This document shows positions 32,942-35,646 of a stretch of 35,646 nt of DNA, piece by piece (position 1 is the first letter of the stretch; every line of letters starts with the position of its first letter). The notes under the pieces were generated by a model. It was not told where the DNA came from and ran no database searches. It saw only the letters and a list, made by a program, of their open reading frames with translations. Origin of the DNA: Spirochaetales bacterium (GTDB lineage Bacteria; Spirochaetota; GWE2-31-10); assembly GCA_017624275.1 (NCBI GenBank), contig JAGANG010000050.1, positions 1 through 35,646 of the forward strand, read 5' to 3'. The position numbers and the translations under genes were made by a program.

Positions 32942-33685
32942 TTATATATTATTTTCACTAACTTGTTCTTCTTTTTTACGTGGTGAATAATTTGCAATCA
33001 AAACTACATATTCCCCAGCATTTTTATCTTCTTCCATCTCTTTTTGTAATTCTACAGCCAATCCGCGATATACTTTTTCGTTAATTTTGGAAATCTCTTT
33101 GCATACACAAACTTGTCGTTCCGGAAAAACTACTTCTATATCGGCAAGTAATTTAAAAATTCTATGGGTACTTTCATACAAAACAATAGTTCCGTCCAAA
33201 TCCTGCATAGCTTCCAACTCATGTCTGCGTTTTCCGCCTTTACAAGACAGAAAACCGAAAAAATGAAATGTATCGGTTCGCATTCCGGATACAACCAATG
33301 CAGGAACTAAAGCCGTAGCACCGGGAACAGCCACTACCGGGAAACCGGCGTCTATACATGCACGAACGGCAACCGCTCCTGGATCACTTATACACGGTGT
33401 ACCACCGTCACTGATTACGGCAACAGAATTCCCTTGTTCCAACAATTGAACAAGTCCGTAACTGGAATTTCTTTCATTATAACTGTGGTACGCCACAAGT
33501 CTTTTTTTTATCTCATAATGATTTAATAATTTCAAAGAATGACGTGTATCCTCACAAGCTATCACATCAACGGCATTTAACACTTTCAATGCTCTAAGTG
33601 TAATATCTTCAAGATTTCCGATCGGTGTTGAAACCAAATAAAGAGTTCCCGCTTCTACCGCATTACGCTCTTGATTATCAGTCAT
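32942..33685 (-). CDS. rsmI: 16S rRNA (cytidine1402-2'-O)-methyltransferase
   Basis: RsmI methylates the ribose of C1402 in the decoding centre of 16S rRNA. The 247 residues show TLYLVSTPIGNLEDITLRAL, the ACEDTRHS motif, VISDGGTPCISDPG, VVAVPGATALVPALVVSG and FHFFGFL, then the C-terminal KEISKINEKVYRG and the AGEYVVLI strand. All are standard for the tetrapyrrole-methylase-fold family. It starts 3 bases after folD and is probably the third gene of purO-folD-rsmI. Confidence 0.95.
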   Translation of the reverse strand: MTDNQERNAVEAGTLYLVSTPIGNLEDITLRALKVLNAVDVIACEDTRHSLKLLNHYEIKKRLVAYHSYNERNSSYGLVQLLEQGNSVAVISDGGTPCISDPGAVAVRACIDAGFPVVAVPGATALVPALVVSGMRTDTFHFFGFLSCKGGKRRHELEAMQDLDGTIVLYESTHRIFKLLADIEVVFPERQVCVCKEISKINEKVYRGLAVELQKEMEEDKNAGEYVVLIANYSPRKKEEQVSENNI

Positions 33686-33688
33686 TAT

Positions 33689-34585
33689 TTATACCTCAAA
33701 ATCAAATTTAAGCTCTTTTCGGTTATTAACCATATACCAACCTTTCAAAGTATTGGCAAAAAGCAATGCACTTGTTACACCGCCGATACCGCCGGGAACT
33801 GCCGTTACAAGAGATGCGACCTCATTAACAGCAGCCGCATTTACATCACCGCATAAAACACTTTTACCGGTTTCATCATTTTTTGTATTAATTCCAACAT
33901 CAATTACAATTGCGTCGTCTTTGACCCAATTTTCATTAATCAATTCTGCAACACCGCAACAAGCCACGACAATATCGGCATCAGCTGCTATTTCTTCCGG
34001 ATATTGTGCCTTTGTATGCAATACAACCGGAACCATATTACGTTTTAGTGCCAGATGAAATACCGGTTTACCGACTGTCACAGAACGCCCTACAATCGCA
34101 ATTTTTTTACCGGCAAGTTCCATTCCTCGCTCTTTTGCAATTTTTGCCAACGTCAAATCCACAGCCCAAGCTGTAGCAGGCACCATAAAAGGCTGACCGG
34201 CAAAAAGTAAGCCCTGATTAAAAGGACTTACTCCGTCAACATCTTTTCGATAATCTACCAACCGAGAAACCATTGAATGAGAGATTTGACGAGGCAACGG
34301 AAGTTGCAAAATCATTCCGGAATATTTGTCATCACGATTTATCTCATCCATTTTTTTTACAAATTCATTTTCCGTAACCGAATCACTGAACCGAACAAGC
34401 TCAGTTTTAATTCCTAATTTTTCAGAATTGCGAACAATTCCGTTAATATAACTTTCGGAAGCTGCATGCTCACCGGCAACAAGACAAGCCAAACGAACAT
34501 CAGCACCGTACATATTAATTTTAGCAACTAACTCTTCACGGATTTCATCTGCAATATATTTTAATTTTCTGATTTCTCCGGGCAT
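33689..34585 (-). CDS. folD: FolD-type methylenetetrahydrofolate dehydrogenase/cyclohydrolase with altered active site
   Basis: FolD makes 10-formyl-THF from 5,10-methylene-THF. The 298-residue protein has the fold throughout: ASESYINGI, MILQLPLP (Q94), KDVDGVSP (D117), the NADP-binding GKKIAIVGRSVTVGKPV, and the terminal TAVPGGIGGVTSALLFANTL. The catalytic lysine of the YxxxK motif (E. coli Y50/K54) is Ile50, with Tyr46 kept. The usual PCTP segment is PATA (136-139), and PGGVGPMT is PGGIGGVT. Loss of this lysine abolishes cyclohydrolase activity in studied enzymes. It may therefore be a dehydrogenase only, or use another residue. It starts 18 bases after purO. Confidence 0.88.
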   Translation of the reverse strand: MPGEIRKLKYIADEIREELVAKINMYGADVRLACLVAGEHAASESYINGIVRNSEKLGIKTELVRFSDSVTENEFVKKMDEINRDDKYSGMILQLPLPRQISHSMVSRLVDYRKDVDGVSPFNQGLLFAGQPFMVPATAWAVDLTLAKIAKERGMELAGKKIAIVGRSVTVGKPVFHLALKRNMVPVVLHTKAQYPEEIAADADIVVACCGVAELINENWVKDDAIVIDVGINTKNDETGKSVLCGDVNAAAVNEVASLVTAVPGGIGGVTSALLFANTLKGWYMVNNRKELKFDFEV

Positions 34586-34603
34586 ATTACCTACTCCATA
34601 TTT

Positions 34604-35320
34604 TTATTCATGTGCATTTTTTATTTTAATTTCAGTCTTTCCTGTTTCAATATCAATAGTTTTTACCAATAATGAAACTAAATTATCTGCGTTTAAGATA
34701 TTCCAATAAGTTTCAAGATTATCATCAAATAAAGGAACATGATACGGATAACGTGCAAATGTAGGCAATGGATTACCGTCACCTTCATAAGTATGAATAC
34801 AGTATCCATATCCCGGTTCTATCGCTTCATACGAAAAATTTATTCTTTCGCAAGCTTTACCGTCACCGTAAGTACAACGTAAAATTGAAAAATGAAATTT
34901 GTGTTGTTTATCATCTAAATCTATCATACCGGTAATTCTCGGTGTAAAATTCGGAGCGTCCGGTTCAAACTGTCTTGTAGCTAAAGAATCAGTAAAACCT
35001 TTTCCGTTTTTCAATCCTTCATAAACAGTGTCTGTTTGGTCTCCGTTTGAAACAATATGACATTTGTCCAAAAATCTTACTGGATAATAAATAATCAATG
35101 ACGGATCTTTCATTTTTGACTCATCAAAAGGTGCAGTTCTTACAAAACCGTTTTCTTCAATAAATACACGATTACGAGAATTTTCACTTCTTCCCATAAT
35201 CCAGTAAATCTGAACTAATTTTTTTCCGTCTTTTGATAATCCTTGAATTATTCCTCGTCCCGGATAAACATTATTTTTCAACGCTTCAAAATTATCTTGT
35301 GCTGTCTTTTCTATATTCAT
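34604..35320 (-). CDS. IMP cyclohydrolase, PurO-like
   Basis: The 238 residues resemble the IMP_cyclohyd (PurO) family first known from archaea, which closes the ring of FAICAR to give IMP. Visible blocks are NNVYPGRGIIQGLSKDGKKLVQIYWIMGRSENSRNRVF, DPSLIIYYPVRF, the HIVSNGDQTDTVYEGL stretch, FTPRITGMIDL and YGYCIHTYEGDGNPLPTF. The fold is an Ntn-like four-layer sandwich in studied members. AAAGGAG precedes the ATG and a good promoter lies upstream. folD, whose product feeds the preceding formyl-transfer step, follows by 18 bases, which supports the purine role. Confidence 0.85.
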   Translation of the reverse strand: MNIEKTAQDNFEALKNNVYPGRGIIQGLSKDGKKLVQIYWIMGRSENSRNRVFIEENGFVRTAPFDESKMKDPSLIIYYPVRFLDKCHIVSNGDQTDTVYEGLKNGKGFTDSLATRQFEPDAPNFTPRITGMIDLDDKQHKFHFSILRCTYGDGKACERINFSYEAIEPGYGYCIHTYEGDGNPLPTFARYPYHVPLFDDNLETYWNILNADNLVSLLVKTIDIETGKTEIKIKNAHE

Positions 35321-35352
35321 TTCTAACTCCTTTAATTAAAAAAATAATACAG

Positions 35353-35381
35353 ATTATACCATAAGAAACCGTAATTGACAA
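35353..35381 (-). promoter_or_regulatory. Promoter of purO-folD-rsmI
   Basis: On the minus strand TTGTCA (35381-35376) and a perfect TATAAT (35358-35353) are 17 bases apart, with the -10 32 bases before the purO-like start. Confidence 0.7.
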
Positions 35382-35510
35382 ATTTCGACTATACCAATTT
35401 GACTTTTCCATACATTCGAAAATGAATAATAGTGATGAAAAAACAACAGAAAGAACACATAGGCATTAGTAAATATAGCGGATATGGATATAAGTAAATG
35501 TGTCAGGGGA

Positions 35511-35518
35511 TAAAAAAA
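35511..35518 (-). terminator. T-tract ending the rRNA operon
   Basis: Seven Ts follow directly after the terminal helix of 5S rRNA on the minus strand. The 5S closing stem would serve as the terminator hairpin. Confidence 0.5.
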
Positions 35519-35635
35519 GCCCGGCAACTTCCTACTCTCCCATCTCCCGAAAGAAACAGTACCATCGGCACTAAGGGGCTTAACTTCTGTGTTCGAAATG
35601 GGAACAGGTGGACACCCTCGTTATGATCACCGGAC
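35519..35635 (-). rRNA. rrf: 5S ribosomal RNA
   Basis: Read on the minus strand this 117-base stretch matches 5S rRNA. Conserved parts are CCACCTGTTCCCATTTCGAA, CAGAAGTTAAGCCCC, GCCGATGGTACTG and GAGAGTAGGAAGTTGCC. The 5' GTCCGGTGAT and the 3' GTTGCCGGGC pair to form helix I, which fixes the ends. The 23S gene should lie to the right, outside the window. Ends are uncertain by one or two bases. Confidence 0.95.
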
Positions 35636-35646
35636 ATATATATTAC

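Noticed and set aside
35501-35510. TGTCAGGGG near the 5S gene as a sixth REP copy
   Set aside because: Only one short arm is present, with no core and no opposing arm.

Overview
The window (about one-third G+C) reads as a chromosomal segment of a spirochaete, most likely a Treponema. The genus call is inference. It rests on a FabV/TER-type enoyl reductase close to the Treponema denticola enzyme, many lipoproteins with loose spirochaetal lipoboxes (AFSC, SSC, ISC, LSC, ANC), a flgM gene with a sigma-28-like promoter, and treponemal-type beta-barrel and lipoprotein genes of unknown function.

Left part (1-6060): the window opens inside a REP-associated tyrosine transposase (RAYT, Y1/HUH family) read leftwards. 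Next to it is a cluster of three imperfect palindromes, and two more copies lie at 4.9 kb and 19.25 kb. A very large secreted lipoprotein alpha-amylase (1372 aa, mosaic of Ig-like, starch-binding, PKD and GH13 domains) follows, then tRNA-Arg(CCT), then a DUF2798-like membrane protein whose leader holds a long nested inverted repeat ending in a U8 tract.

6.2-13.2 kb (plus strand): a B12-binding-type radical SAM protein, a large lipoprotein, an outer-membrane barrel, a TPR lipoprotein preceded by a perfect 23-bp inverted repeat, and a short DprA.

13.3-19.1 kb (minus strand): a five-gene operon nadC-nadB-solute-binding lipoprotein-avtA-membrane protein. No nadA is in view. 19.4-22.5 kb (plus): an MgtC-like membrane protein, Ogt DNA repair methyltransferase, a GNAT acetyltransferase and an FGE-fold lipoprotein.

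22.6-28.1 kb (minus): a MATE exporter, rpsU (probable TTG start), infA with a clear promoter, and the yajC-secD-secF translocase accessory operon. fabV (plus) diverges from yajC, with a 14-bp inverted repeat in the shared intergenic region.

29.7-35.3 kb (minus): a small operon (DUF5662, Nudix hydrolase, LOG family). Upstream of it is flgM paired with an iron-alcohol-dehydrogenase-fold protein that has lost all four metal ligands. Furthest right is purO-folD-rsmI, which couples one-carbon folate chemistry to the last step of IMP synthesis. Its FolD lacks the catalytic lysine. The window ends with a 5S rRNA on the minus strand, the tail of an rRNA operon lying to the right.

The items most worth follow-up are the RAYT/REP family, the structured leader at 5.9-6.06 kb, the metal-less dehydrogenase cotranscribed with flgM, and the FolD active-site change beside PurO.
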